A DNA stretch of 64,000 bases from Kordiimonadaceae bacterium (GTDB lineage Bacteria > Pseudomonadota > Alphaproteobacteria > Sphingomonadales > Kordiimonadaceae): NCBI GenBank assembly GCA_017640725.1, contig JAEPQB010000001.1, forward strand, positions 186,001-250,000, in the 5' to 3' direction. A program made the translations under genes and the position numbers. How positions within the stretch are numbered: position 1 is the stretch's first letter; each line of letters begins with the position of its first letter. Positions 1-8,434 of this stretch are shown here, one piece after another. The notes beneath the pieces are model-generated. The model saw only the letters and a program-made list of their open reading frames with translations, did not search any database and was not told the DNA's origin.

Positions 1-518
1 GTGTCAGGAGAGATGTAAATCCGGGTGCCGTCCGGGTCATCCAAATTAACCCGCCACACGGGTAGCGAACGACGAAAATCGCCCGGCTCTTCCGTAATCC
101 AATCTACCGACATCACAGAAACATCAATATTTTCAGTGCGATAGTCAAAGTCAAGGAGTGCAACCTGTTCGGCTAGCTCCGCTCCGATTGGCGACAATAG
201 GCTGCCAGTAGCTCCAGAATAAAGTTGTGTCTTGCCTGCCCCGTCAGTTACCTGCAAAACACGGCCTCCGGCAAGTGTGCGTGCCGAAATCTGCCGGGCA
301 TCCGCAACGTTTATGTGAGGCAATACAGCTTGCAATTCATCGCTGCTAAAGGAAACCGGTGCCTGTTCCGCCATGGAGCGTTCGCCGCGCACCAGGTCGA
401 GTGGCAGCACGGTCATCACCAATCCACCCACAAACCAGAATATAATCTGAAGCCCTACCAGAAGGCCCATCCAGTTGTGGAGCGAAAGTGCCAATCGCCT
501 GATGTTATTTGATTTCAC
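1..518 (-). CDS. PepSY-type membrane protein, 3' part outside window
   Basis: 172 codons are visible and the C-terminus lies beyond base 1. A GTG start at 518 is preceded by AAGGA nine bases upstream. The N-terminus (LHNWMGLLVGLQIIFWFVGG, residues about 13-32) is a membrane segment of the kind that opens PepSY-associated TM proteins, followed by an extracytoplasmic stretch that looks like a PepSY domain (residues about 55-170). Such proteins often accompany TonB receptors and act in siderophore or metal handling at the inner membrane. It diverges from the small His/Cys protein at 678, and the whole neighbourhood is metal-related. The family call is by pattern; the metal role is inferred from neighbours. 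Confidence 0.7.
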   Translation of the reverse strand, partial: MKSNNIRRLALSLHNWMGLLVGLQIIFWFVGGLVMTVLPLDLVRGERSMAEQAPVSFSSDELQAVLPHINVADARQISARTLAGGRVLQVTDGAGKTQLYSGATGSLLSPIGAELAEQVALLDFDYRTENIDVSVMSVDWITEEPGDFRRSLPVWRVNLDDPDGTRIYISPD

Positions 519-594
519 AGACTTGTATCCTTGAGTGATTGGAATGCAGCAAAAGCGATGAACCGTTAGATAGCGTCGATAATCGAATTTGTCA

Positions 595-607
595 GCTATG
601 GTATACA
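595..607 (+). promoter_or_regulatory. Possible weak metal-regulator box
   Basis: The sequence GCTATGGTATACA lies in front of the small His/Cys protein at 678. With its flanks (GTCA before, GTTTC after) it aligns, allowing one indel, with the element upstream of the second small His/Cys protein (8295-8307 read on the minus strand: GCTATAGTATAAC). One half is degenerate as a palindrome, so it could equally be a shared -10 region. Confidence 0.35.
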
Positions 608-677
608 GTTTCTTTTTAATGTAGCATTCTGGTTGGTGTCTGATGCTCGACCAGGGCAATCGGACAGGGGGCCAGTT

Positions 678-983
678 ATGACACAAGCATTTGTCAGAAC
701 AACATGGATGCGCGCTGCTAGTTTGGCGGCGCTGCTTGCCTGGTTCCTTTTGCTGGGTCAGACCATTGTTCACGCAGACCACGGCGACCACTCCAGCACA
801 GCCGCGCACCAGTGTGTTGCTTGTTCTTTCAGTGGTCTCGAAGGTGACCTATTCCCCCCGGCTAAGCCAGCAAACACAAACGTGCCGGCGCAATCATTGG
901 CTGCCAAACGGCATGACCCAATCGAAGTGCCTGTATCTGGAGACCACCGTAAGCCCGCCACGCGCGCGCCGCCTCGTTCTTAA
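678..983 (+). CDS. Small secreted His/Cys protein, DUF2946-like
   Basis: 101 residues. The ATG at 678 has AGGGGG eight bases upstream. An N-terminal signal or membrane segment (residues about 8-31) is followed by HADHGDHSSTAAHQCVACS, a His-rich stretch with a CxxC pair, then a low-complexity basic tail ending in RAPPRS. This architecture resembles the short DUF2946-type proteins found beside copper or zinc genes. A protein of the same design, also ending in a RAPP tail, is encoded at 7956-8270 in the same metal block. Probable role: periplasmic metal binding or chaperoning, inferred only. It is followed after 153 bp by the ABC transporter operon and may lead it. Confidence 0.6.
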   Translation: MTQAFVRTTWMRAASLAALLAWFLLLGQTIVHADHGDHSSTAAHQCVACSFSGLEGDLFPPAKPANTNVPAQSLAAKRHDPIEVPVSGDHRKPATRAPPRS

Positions 984-1136
984 GCGCGGACGTCTCCATC
1001 AGGGCATAGTTGCTCTCTGTGAACACAACTTCACACTGACCAATATCCTCTCATTCTCTGTTCGCGCTTCTTTCCGCAGATCTTCCGCACGAAGCCACCT
1101 GCCACCGAACAACGGAACGAAATAAAGGGGACCACC

Positions 1137-1913
1137 ATGTCTTTGACTGATGAATTTACCAGTGGTCAGCAAGCCATGCTGCAAACAACCAATCTTCGAA
1201 AAACCTTTGATGGTGTCGTCGCACTCGAAGGCCTTAACATTAGCGTCAAACCGGGGGAAACCCTTTGTCTTTTGGGGGCAAACGGTGCTGGCAAGACAAC
1301 CACCATCAATTTGCTGCTCGGGTTTCTTGAGCCGACATCAGGCGAAGCGTTTGTCAATGGCCGCAATGTTGCCGAAGAGCCGGTTGAGACGAAACGGGAT
1401 CTTGCCTACATCCCGGAACAAGTCGCCTTATATCCCTCCCTGTCTGGCCTGGAAAATCTGAAGTATTTCGCCGCACTTGCAGGCCAGGACAGCTATTCGG
1501 ACGCAGACCTTTACGCATTCATTGAGCGATCCGGACTGTCAAAAGAGCAAGCCGACCGATCTGTTTCTGCATACTCGAAAGGCATGCGTCAGAAAATCGG
1601 AGTCGCCACCGCGCTCGCCAAACAAGCCAAAGCCTTCTTGCTGGATGAACCCCTGTCTGGCCTTGACCCAAGCGCCGCCAACGAGTTCGCCCGACTGGCC
1701 GGTGAACTGCGCGCGAGCGGTGCAGCAATTCTGATGGCAACACACGATATTTTCCGGGCAACAGAACTTGCTTCACGAATCGGCATCATGAAAGCCGGCC
1801 AACTGGTCGAAGAACTGGACCCACAAGCATTGCATGGCAAAGAGATCGAAGCCATTTACCTCAATCACATGCGCACTGATCACGCCGCACCTGCCAAAGG
1901 AGCTGCAGCATGA
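1137..1913 (+). CDS. ABC transporter ATP-binding protein (NosF-like)
   Basis: 258 residues. The ATG at 1137 follows AAGGGG. It is a complete ABC ATPase: Walker A GANGAGKTT at residues 47-55, signature YSKGMRQK near 146-153, Walker B AFLLDEP near 166-172, and switch His in ATHD near 203. The lack of any export-fused domain and the two ABC-2 permeases directly behind make it the motor of a NosDFY/CcmA-like transporter. Its stop overlaps the next start (ATGA at 1910), so the genes are translationally coupled. Substrate unknown; the surrounding Zur-like regulator, MerC protein and TonB receptor suggest metal or metallo-cofactor traffic (inference). Confidence 0.9.
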   Translation: MSLTDEFTSGQQAMLQTTNLRKTFDGVVALEGLNISVKPGETLCLLGANGAGKTTTINLLLGFLEPTSGEAFVNGRNVAEEPVETKRDLAYIPEQVALYPSLSGLENLKYFAALAGQDSYSDADLYAFIERSGLSKEQADRSVSAYSKGMRQKIGVATALAKQAKAFLLDEPLSGLDPSAANEFARLAGELRASGAAILMATHDIFRATELASRIGIMKAGQLVEELDPQALHGKEIEAIYLNHMRTDHAAPAKGAAA

Positions 1914-3343
1914 TCAAAGCCATTATTTGGAAAGAGCTGCTGCAGTATCGGCGTGATGGCCGAATACTCGCTGTATTGCTTATCACGCTCGCGCTCGGTT
2001 TTGCGGCAACGCTTAATAGCTGGTCAACGGTCGAAACCCAACAGCGGGAGCGGCAAGCGGCCGTTGCAAGTGACCGCGCCACATGGGACAATCAAGGCAA
2101 GAAAAACCCGCACTCCGCGGCACATTTCTCACGGTATGCGTTTCAGCCCACGTCAAGCCTTTCGGTGTTTGATCCCGGCCTTAAAGATTATATGGGTAGC
2201 GCCATTTGGCTCGAGGCTCACTACCGAGACCCGGCCACGTTGCGTTCAGTTGAAGATGCCGTTGAAATTCAGCGGTTTGCACGGCTGACACCTGCGTGGA
2301 TCTTGCAGGTGTTTGCACCACTCTTGGCTATTCTGCTGGCTTTTGCCGGCATTGCTGCGGAACGGGAACGCGGCACCTTACGGCAAATCATGAGTTCTGG
2401 CGTCCCGCCTCAGCACCTATTTGTCGGAAAGGCCATTGCAGCCCTATGCATTGTTGGTTTGTTAGCACCCAGTGTTATTGCCGCGGTTGCCCTTGCGGCA
2501 AACACTCATGACGAAGTTGGCCTGCCCGGCACAGGCGGGCGTCTGGCTGGAATTGTCCTTTCTTACATTTTGTATATCGGTGCGTTCACGTTTGCCGCCA
2601 TTGGCATTTCCGCACGTGTTGCCAAATCCAAAACCGCCCTTGTTGTGCTGGTTGGCTTCTGGGCGGCATCCGTTGTGTTTGTTCCTCGACTGGCAAGCGA
2701 TGTGGGCTCCGCGCTGTCACCTGCGCCGTCTGCCGCAGATTTTCAGGCGCGCATGTCTGATGATGCCTCGGGTGCGTTCTGGGGTGGATCTGAAGAAGCC
2801 CAACAGCGCCGCGCCGACGTGGAAGCCAATGTCCTCAAACAATACGGCGTCGACAAAATCGAGGACCTGCCCATCAATTATGATGGCTATTTGCTGCAGG
2901 AAAGCGAAGAGTTCGCGAATGGGGTCTTTGATAGATATTACGACGAACTTTGGGGCACCTATGAGGCTCAATCCGATATAGTTCGCTTGTTTTCCATTGT
3001 TTCGCCAACTTTGGCGCTCAGCAACATTTCAAGTGCGCTCGCAGGGTCAGACTTGTTTGCCCACCGACATTTCGCGGATAGCGCCGAGTTGTTTCGCCGC
3101 GATTTTGTAAAACTTCTGAATGAAGAAATGATCCAGAAAGGTGGACAGGATGGCTATGGCTACATGGCTGACAATGACTTCTGGCAAACCAACCCTGACT
3201 TCACTTACACCCCGCCACCGCTGGGCGCAGTTATGTCCAACATTTGGGTCGACATACTGGTTCTCTTAGGCTGGACGTTCGCCGCACTTCTGCTTGCGTT
3301 CCGCGGTGTCCGCTTCAGCTTCAAACAGGAGGCTGTGGCATGA
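1910..3343 (+). CDS. ABC-2 type permease (DUF3526-like), first of two
   Basis: 477 residues. One membrane helix near residues 18-36 is followed by a large extracytoplasmic region (about 40-135) and then several helices from about residue 137 to 265. A second long soluble insert follows, with a last helix near 445-465. AAERERGTL, a conserved turn in ABC-2/NosY-type permeases, sits near residue 152. Overlaps of four bases with the ATPase upstream and the second permease downstream mark a three-gene operon. The big periplasmic inserts match DUF3526 ABC-2 proteins. Substrate not determinable. Confidence 0.8.
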   Translation: MIKAIIWKELLQYRRDGRILAVLLITLALGFAATLNSWSTVETQQRERQAAVASDRATWDNQGKKNPHSAAHFSRYAFQPTSSLSVFDPGLKDYMGSAIWLEAHYRDPATLRSVEDAVEIQRFARLTPAWILQVFAPLLAILLAFAGIAAERERGTLRQIMSSGVPPQHLFVGKAIAALCIVGLLAPSVIAAVALAANTHDEVGLPGTGGRLAGIVLSYILYIGAFTFAAIGISARVAKSKTALVVLVGFWAASVVFVPRLASDVGSALSPAPSAADFQARMSDDASGAFWGGSEEAQQRRADVEANVLKQYGVDKIEDLPINYDGYLLQESEEFANGVFDRYYDELWGTYEAQSDIVRLFSIVSPTLALSNISSALAGSDLFAHRHFADSAELFRRDFVKLLNEEMIQKGGQDGYGYMADNDFWQTNPDFTYTPPPLGAVMSNIWVDILVLLGWTFAALLLAFRGVRFSFKQEAVA

Positions 3344-4773
3344 GCGTTCAAGCAATCACTTCACAAGAAAAAAAGGCGCTCAAGACAGAGCCCATGCAGC
3401 TGGTTCTTTTAGTCACCTTTTTGATCGCAAGTCTTTATGCGGTGCTACAAGGAACATTCTTCAGGCAAGCACAAATGGAAGCGATAACGAGTTTCACAGC
3501 CGCACAGGAAGAAAGCATAGGCGCTTGGCGGGACCGATTGATCGCTGTTGAAAATGGCACCACAGCACCAACGGAGGACCGCTGGGCAGGGCTTGCGATG
3601 GATGTCACGTTTCCGGCCACCATCAGCCCAGGCCCGCTTTCCGATCTGGCGCATGGCGTATCTGATGTGAAGCCTGCCGCTTCACGCGTGTCTTTGTGGC
3701 GCAGTGTTGACCGGCTGTTTGGCAACTATCAGTTTCAAAGCCCGATCGACACTGCGGCAGGTGCGTTTGACCTCGCGTTTGTCATCATTTTCATCATGCC
3801 TTTGTTAATGATCGCGCTTTCATACGATGCGCTTTCTGAAGACCGGGAGTTGGGACGCTTAGGCCTATTGCTTTCGCAACCCATTTCGATACGCCAGCTT
3901 GTTGCCGCACGGCTGAAAGTAAGGTTTGGCGCAGTCGCCGTGATTGTTCTGATTGCTTGCCTTGTGGGACTAATTGCCGGTTCTGCCGGGCAGGATATTG
4001 GCGCGCGCCTTCCGTTTATGGGGATTTGGCTGTTGGTGGCCGCTGCGTACTTTGCGCTGTGGGCGGCCCTCATTGCCTGGGCCATCAGCCTTAACCTGAA
4101 AGGTGAAACAACGGCCCTGTTGCTCGCAGGCATTTGGATCGTGAATGGTCTGGTAGGACCAGCGAGCCTGTCTGCCGCAGCGGAAGGCTTGTACCCCACT
4201 CCTTCTCGTTTGGCGTTCCTCAGTGAAGCCAGAGAAGCGTCAGCCGCAGCCTACAAATCGCAGGCAGACATCATGCAAGGCATGCTGCTCGATCATCCTG
4301 ATCTGACGGCCGAGAATTATTCAATCCCCGAATACATTCGTACTGCGTTTTTGGTAAACAAGACCGTAGACGATTCAGTGGTGCCAATTCTCGCCAAGTT
4401 TGATGCCGTGCAGGCAGAAAGGCGCAGTTTCCTCTCTAAATTGCAGTTTGCGGCGCCATCTGTGCTCACTCTGCAGGCCTTCAATCTTGCTGCAGGGACA
4501 GACCTTGAGCGTCATATCGCGTTCGAAAAATCAGTTCGCGACTACAAACAATCTGTTGCTGAAGCCGTGGAGGGGAATGTGATCGTTGGCGAACGCCTAT
4601 CGCTTGCCCAGTATGACGCCCTGCCCCGCTTCTACCATCAAGGCCCGACAGTCAGCGGCGCATTGGGCAGCATTTTCATACCGGTGCTGTTCCTGCTCGC
4701 GCTTTCCACCCTTCTGGGTACCATTGCTCACGCCAATCTTGGCAATCTCCAGAATCGAATTCGGGAGAATTGA
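3340..4773 (+). CDS. ABC-2 type permease (DUF3526-like), second of two
   Basis: The start chosen is the ATG at 3340, which overlaps the stop of the first permease (ATGA), giving 477 residues, the same length as its partner. Layout parallels the partner: one N-terminal helix (about 22-42), a periplasmic insert (about 45-145), a helix block with SEDRELGRLGLLLSQPIS (the ABC-2 cytoplasmic turn), then helices around 205-305 and one C-terminal helix. The two presumably form a heterodimeric channel with the ATPase at 1137. Last gene of the operon; it ends against a convergent TonB receptor. Confidence 0.8.
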   Translation: MSVQAITSQEKKALKTEPMQLVLLVTFLIASLYAVLQGTFFRQAQMEAITSFTAAQEESIGAWRDRLIAVENGTTAPTEDRWAGLAMDVTFPATISPGPLSDLAHGVSDVKPAASRVSLWRSVDRLFGNYQFQSPIDTAAGAFDLAFVIIFIMPLLMIALSYDALSEDRELGRLGLLLSQPISIRQLVAARLKVRFGAVAVIVLIACLVGLIAGSAGQDIGARLPFMGIWLLVAAAYFALWAALIAWAISLNLKGETTALLLAGIWIVNGLVGPASLSAAAEGLYPTPSRLAFLSEAREASAAAYKSQADIMQGMLLDHPDLTAENYSIPEYIRTAFLVNKTVDDSVVPILAKFDAVQAERRSFLSKLQFAAPSVLTLQAFNLAAGTDLERHIAFEKSVRDYKQSVAEAVEGNVIVGERLSLAQYDALPRFYHQGPTVSGALGSIFIPVLFLLALSTLLGTIAHANLGNLQNRIREN

Positions 4774-4795
4774 GCACCCCCTTTCCGGTACCCAC

Positions 4796-4850
4796 CTCGG
4801 GCGCTTTTTGCTTGGCTTACCCTGAACTCGCCAAGCGGAAGGCGCCCGAG
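4796..4850. terminator. Two-storey hairpin between convergent genes
   Basis: Outer arms CTCGGGCGC (4796-4804) and GCGCCCGAG (4842-4850) enclose a second pair GCTTGGC (4810-4816) and GCCAAGC (4830-4836). It lies in the 87-bp gap between the convergent permease and TonB-receptor genes. The 3' T-run is short (ACACTTTT), so it may be a bidirectional terminator of moderate strength. Confidence 0.6.
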
Positions 4851-4860
4851 ACACTTTTCC

Positions 4861-6948
4861 CTAAAACTGGCCAGCAATCGTCAGCGACACAAAAGCACCT
4901 CTGTTGCGATCAATTACCTCCGAGCCAGACGTATCTGCAGCCCGGCTTGGGTCGAAGAAGGCTCGTTCCCTGAAGAAGTTCTGTCCCCCGATATCTCTGA
5001 CCTCAAGCGTTGTCCGCCATCCTTTAATGTGAGTGGATTGCAGAAACGCCCGCCAGTTTTCCCCTTCTCGGGTGAAACTGATTTCGTCCGCAAAAAAGAA
5101 ACGCCTTTCCTGTGCAGCACGGTAAGACACACCCCATGCCAGTTTCTTGTCTGGCAGGTCTTGCCGAAACTCAACCAATACGGTCGGCGACGACACATTG
5201 GAAATATCCCGTCGCGTGCCCGAAAGGGGGTCGCGAAATGTGGACTCTCGAAAATCAGCTTCAACTTCAAGAAGACCACCCGGAACAACCGGCGACAACG
5301 GAATACTGGTGTTAGCTGTTACGCCCCATATCCTGCCGTTCCCGGCGTTAGCTGAACCAAACGCACCGCTTGGAAGCTCTACCTGCTCAATAATGTCATC
5401 GCGCCACTCATGGAATAGCTCTACATTGAGTGCGCCGCGTTTTTCAGACCGTAAGTCCACGGTGAAGGATGCCCGTGTGGTTTGATCCGGCCCCAGTTCC
5501 GGATTGCCAGCCAAAAGCCTGTCATCCGCTGCAGAGGCGGATGCGGCAAACTGGTTGAAGTCCAATTGACCAACAGTTCGCCGAAGCCCGAGGCGAAGTT
5601 GCAATCCTTTTTGCACATCATAAATCGCAGTTGCGAAAGGCTTTACGAAGAAAAAAGACTGAGTGCTTTCCGCGTCGCCGGACACAGTAATTTGTGACAG
5701 CTCCGCAGCCACACCGGTTTCCATCGAAAATCCACCACCGGCTTGCCAGATAAGGTTTGAATAGGCTTCACCGCGCACCTCTTCCACCAACACATTGGCA
5801 GCAGGCAAGTTGATAATACTGACACCACCAGCAGCATCCGTTGACGACAAGGCCAGTTTGCTGTCGGTGCGATTGTAAGCGAATTCAGCGCCGAACTCGG
5901 GTTTAAACTTTCTGCCCCCTGCGCTCGTCAACGACCCCCGCAACACGCTTTCAAACTGGTCGCGTGCTCGGGTAAACAGCGAGCTCGAGTCCAGCGTTCC
6001 AAAAGGTTCCTCATCGCTAACTGTTTGTTGCTGGTCCAGGTCCTGAAATGAAGACAAAGACAGCAATTTGAGCGTCCAGCCGCTATCCAGCTTTTTATTC
6101 CAGTCTGCGCCAAATTCGCCTTCATAGAAGATGCTATCAAAATCGATGAACAAGCGATCGTCAGGGCGCGCGTCAGGTAGCCTGCCATCAAAGCCAAGCC
6201 GGTCGGTTTTTGAGAAGAAAGCACTGCGTCCAAAGCGGCCAGTCAGCGTCAAAGTACCACCACCGAGCGGTCGTTCTGCTTCCGATGATATGAATGCGTC
6301 CGTGAGGGTGGTGGGGCGGTTCTCGTCCTGAGACGATGTTAGATTACCCTCAGCATCAAGTTGACTGCGCAGCGCCCTTGAAGGAAAGCGTTCCCAGAAA
6401 GCATTAACCCTTGTGGATGTTTTCCATCCAGCGACTTGCCTTACGACAGTAACTTCGCCTGCAGGATAGAGAATGCCGTCCGCAGCGCGCTCTAGCTTCA
6501 CTTCCCAGCTGCCGGCTGCGCCCTGCTTGACGCGGATGACATTGGCGACCACCGCTTGCCCCGCTGCTTCACCAGACCCGGCCGAGCCGCGAATAACTTC
6601 GATGCGGGCCACCTGGTTGGCAGGAATGCGGCCAAGCGCCTCGGCAATACCTCCTACCTTGGATGATGGCCGCTCGCCGTCAATCAATACATTGCCTGCT
6701 GCGCCGCCAAACCCGCGCAGGTTGTCGCCCGAGTCGAGTGTAAAGCCAGGTAGCCTGTCGATCATGTCACGCGCGGTTTGCGGTGTGAACTGATCAAAGA
6801 AATTGCGCTCATACACCTGGGCAGTGTCCCTGCCTGCGACCAGGGTGCCTTGTTCACTTGAGTTGGTTGCTTGTTCCTGTGCCTGAACGGCTGGCATGCC
6901 TGCAAGGCAAGCCACTACCGCGAAACGCGATACTGCTTGTTTGTACAC
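4861..6948 (-). CDS. TonB-dependent outer-membrane receptor
   Basis: 695 residues from a GTG at 6948 with GGAGG eight bases upstream. A signal peptide (residues 1-23, cleaved after VQAQ or nearby) is followed by a plug domain in which RDMIDRLPGFTLDSGDNLRG and IEVIRGSAGSGEAAGQAVVA are recognisable. The rest is a beta-barrel ending in LTIAGQF, with the C-terminal Phe expected for BAM insertion. The barrel is at the short end for the family. It takes up a ligand across the outer membrane using TonB energy. Head-to-tail with the MerC and Zur-like genes on the same strand, so metal or metallophore uptake is the likely job (inference). Confidence 0.9.
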   Translation of the reverse strand: MYKQAVSRFAVVACLAGMPAVQAQEQATNSSEQGTLVAGRDTAQVYERNFFDQFTPQTARDMIDRLPGFTLDSGDNLRGFGGAAGNVLIDGERPSSKVGGIAEALGRIPANQVARIEVIRGSAGSGEAAGQAVVANVIRVKQGAAGSWEVKLERAADGILYPAGEVTVVRQVAGWKTSTRVNAFWERFPSRALRSQLDAEGNLTSSQDENRPTTLTDAFISSEAERPLGGGTLTLTGRFGRSAFFSKTDRLGFDGRLPDARPDDRLFIDFDSIFYEGEFGADWNKKLDSGWTLKLLSLSSFQDLDQQQTVSDEEPFGTLDSSSLFTRARDQFESVLRGSLTSAGGRKFKPEFGAEFAYNRTDSKLALSSTDAAGGVSIINLPAANVLVEEVRGEAYSNLIWQAGGGFSMETGVAAELSQITVSGDAESTQSFFFVKPFATAIYDVQKGLQLRLGLRRTVGQLDFNQFAASASAADDRLLAGNPELGPDQTTRASFTVDLRSEKRGALNVELFHEWRDDIIEQVELPSGAFGSANAGNGRIWGVTANTSIPLSPVVPGGLLEVEADFRESTFRDPLSGTRRDISNVSSPTVLVEFRQDLPDKKLAWGVSYRAAQERRFFFADEISFTREGENWRAFLQSTHIKGWRTTLEVRDIGGQNFFRERAFFDPSRAADTSGSEVIDRNRGAFVSLTIAGQF

Positions 6949-7008
6949 GGTGTTTCCTCCCCATCGTGTGTCGTGTGTCCGCTCTTGTGTGGAGTGGTGA
7001 GCGGTTTA

Positions 7009-7410
7009 TTAAGTTTGTTGGCTGCAAGGGCAGCATTCGCACGCCGCACGTAAATTTTTTACGTGTGCAACCGCCATTATGGGTGCACCAATTATGGCAA
7101 AAAATTCAGCTAACTCTCCTAGCTGGGCTTCTGCGAGCGATGCCATGAGGAGCATCATGCCAAGTGCTGCGATGGCGGCTGGTGCTTTTTGGCGATGCCT
7201 TGAGTTTCCAACGACCATAGCGTAACCGCCGAGCGCGACGGCAAACAGGACAAGTGGCATATGAAGCCATTCGGTGTCAGGTGCAAAACTGCCCAAAACA
7301 GGCGCTGCAAATACAGCGAACGGCAACAGGGCGCAGTGCGTCAGGCAGACAGCCGCTGCGACCATGCCACAGCGGTCCAATCCGGTTCTGTATGCCGTCA
7401 AGGCATTCAT
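7009..7410 (-). CDS. MerC-domain membrane protein with Cys-rich tail
   Basis: 133 residues from the ATG at 7410, which overlaps the stop of the upstream regulator gene (ATGA). Four predicted membrane segments; the first holds AAVCLTHCALLPF, matching the Cys-containing helix of MerC-family proteins. The last residues are ACECCPCSQQT, a cluster of four cysteines that looks like a metal-binding tail. MerC proteins move Hg(II) in mer operons, but in Zur-type operons MerC-domain proteins are presumed to carry other soft metals. Co-translation with the regulator supports metal-responsive expression. Confidence 0.8.
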   Translation of the reverse strand: MNALTAYRTGLDRCGMVAAAVCLTHCALLPFAVFAAPVLGSFAPDTEWLHMPLVLFAVALGGYAMVVGNSRHRQKAPAAIAALGMMLLMASLAEAQLGELAEFFAIIGAPIMAVAHVKNLRAACECCPCSQQT

Positions 7411-7871
7411 GAAGTACGCGCCTTGCATTCCCCGCCACAAGACGTCGCGATCTCGACATGGTAGGACTTGACGGAGAAACCCGACTTCCGGGCCTGTGAT
7501 TTGAGAACATTGATGAGCTGCTTGCTTTCCATTGTTCTGGCTTCACCGCAATCTTCACAAATGAAAGTCACGCTTTCCTCAAGGTTGTTTTCCACCTCTT
7601 TCAAGGCAACAAATGTGCGCGATGAAACGATGTGCTGCACCAGCCCCTTGTCCCGCAGTTCATGCAAGGCGCGATAAACCGTGGGGGCGGCTTTCACGCC
7701 GTCGGCCCTCAGCATGTCTAGAAGCTCATAGGCCTTGGCGGCGCGGCCGAGACCAAGCAACGCTTCATAGACCATGCGCTGGTTACCGGTAAGGGGCGGC
7801 AACTTACTTTCTGGTATGGTGTCCCCGATTGGGGTTCGGCGGCCCTCCGGCCGCACAGGTTCAATAGTCAT
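7407..7871 (-). CDS. zur: Fur-family regulator, Zur-like
   Basis: 154 residues from the ATG at 7871; an in-frame TTG 12 bases upstream lacks a better ribosome site. The N-terminal winged helix (residues about 25-90) includes KAAPTVYRALHELRDKGLV, the Fur-family recognition helix. The dimer/metal domain carries CEDCGEA and a late CGGEC, the two cysteine pairs of the structural zinc site. The Fur HHDH stretch is replaced by EESVTFIC, as in Zur-type members. It probably represses zinc-uptake genes when zinc is plentiful. It is followed by the MerC gene with a 4-bp overlap. Zur rather than Fur or Mur is my judgement. Confidence 0.75.
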   Translation of the reverse strand: MTIEPVRPEGRRTPIGDTIPESKLPPLTGNQRMVYEALLGLGRAAKAYELLDMLRADGVKAAPTVYRALHELRDKGLVQHIVSSRTFVALKEVENNLEESVTFICEDCGEARTMESKQLINVLKSQARKSGFSVKSYHVEIATSCGGECKARTS

Positions 7872-7955
7872 GAGATATTCCAAACACTGGCTCGCTGCCC
7901 GCTACCGGACAGGAGACACATCAACAGGCCAGCATGGCTGGCGGCTCAGGATGGA

Positions 7956-8270
7956 CTAGAGTGTTTGGGGTGGTGCCCGTGGGCCGCCTGAACGAGCGAT
8001 GGAGCTCTTGGCAGCGTTTAAAGCGCTTGGGGGTAGCGCCAGAGCTTCAGGCTTGGGGGCTTCGAGTGAATGGCTGACTGTTGGCGCGTCCAATGCGCCA
8101 GGAGCGATTGTACAGATATCGCATTCAACGACAAAGTCATGCTCGTCAGCGTGTGCGTCGCTGTGGTGGTGAAAACTGATCAGCAACTGCGCAAACACAA
8201 ACATCGCTGCAAGGGCCGCATATCTGATGCCCTGCATGTCAATTTTCAGCGATGTCAAACCGTTGCGCAC
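7956..8270 (-). CDS. Small secreted His/Cys protein, DUF2946-like
   Basis: 104 residues from a GTG at 8270 preceded by AAAGGA eight bases upstream; an internal ATG at 8237 has no clear ribosome site. A membrane or signal segment (residues about 14-30) is followed by FHHHSDAHADEHDFVVECDIC, a strongly His/Asp-rich stretch with a CxxC, then a basic low-complexity tail with RAPP. The design mirrors the protein at 678-983. A Zur-box-like palindrome sits 25-37 bases upstream of the start. Likely a zinc-regulated periplasmic metal-binding protein (inference). Confidence 0.65.
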   Translation of the reverse strand: MRNGLTSLKIDMQGIRYAALAAMFVFAQLLISFHHHSDAHADEHDFVVECDICTIAPGALDAPTVSHSLEAPKPEALALPPSALNAAKSSIARSGGPRAPPQTL

Positions 8271-8294
8271 AATGCGTTTCCTTTGTGGCCGAAA

Positions 8295-8307
8295 GTTATA
8301 CTATAGC
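8295..8307 (-). promoter_or_regulatory. Zur-box-like palindrome
   Basis: GTTATACTATAGC is two six-base arms (GTTATA/TATAGC) around one base, with a single arm mismatch. It resembles the proteobacterial Zur box, whose core I recall as close to GTTATANTATAAC. It sits 25 bases upstream of the GTG of the small His/Cys protein and near the Zur-like gene. Not tested by a matrix scan. Confidence 0.5.
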
Positions 8308-8434
8308 GACACCACCGCAGGCAAAACAAAAAAGGAATGCCCACAAACTATCGACGCAGGTCCTGGGATTTGGTGCAACCACGCGAACGAGCTATGATCG
8401 CGACATGGTTCGCACATATCAAAAGGGGGATGTG

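Noticed and set aside
691-1125. 144-codon plus-strand frame overlapping the small His/Cys protein
   Set aside because: It has no ribosome site and reads through the gene at 678 in another frame; the 678 frame has a signal peptide and CxxC.
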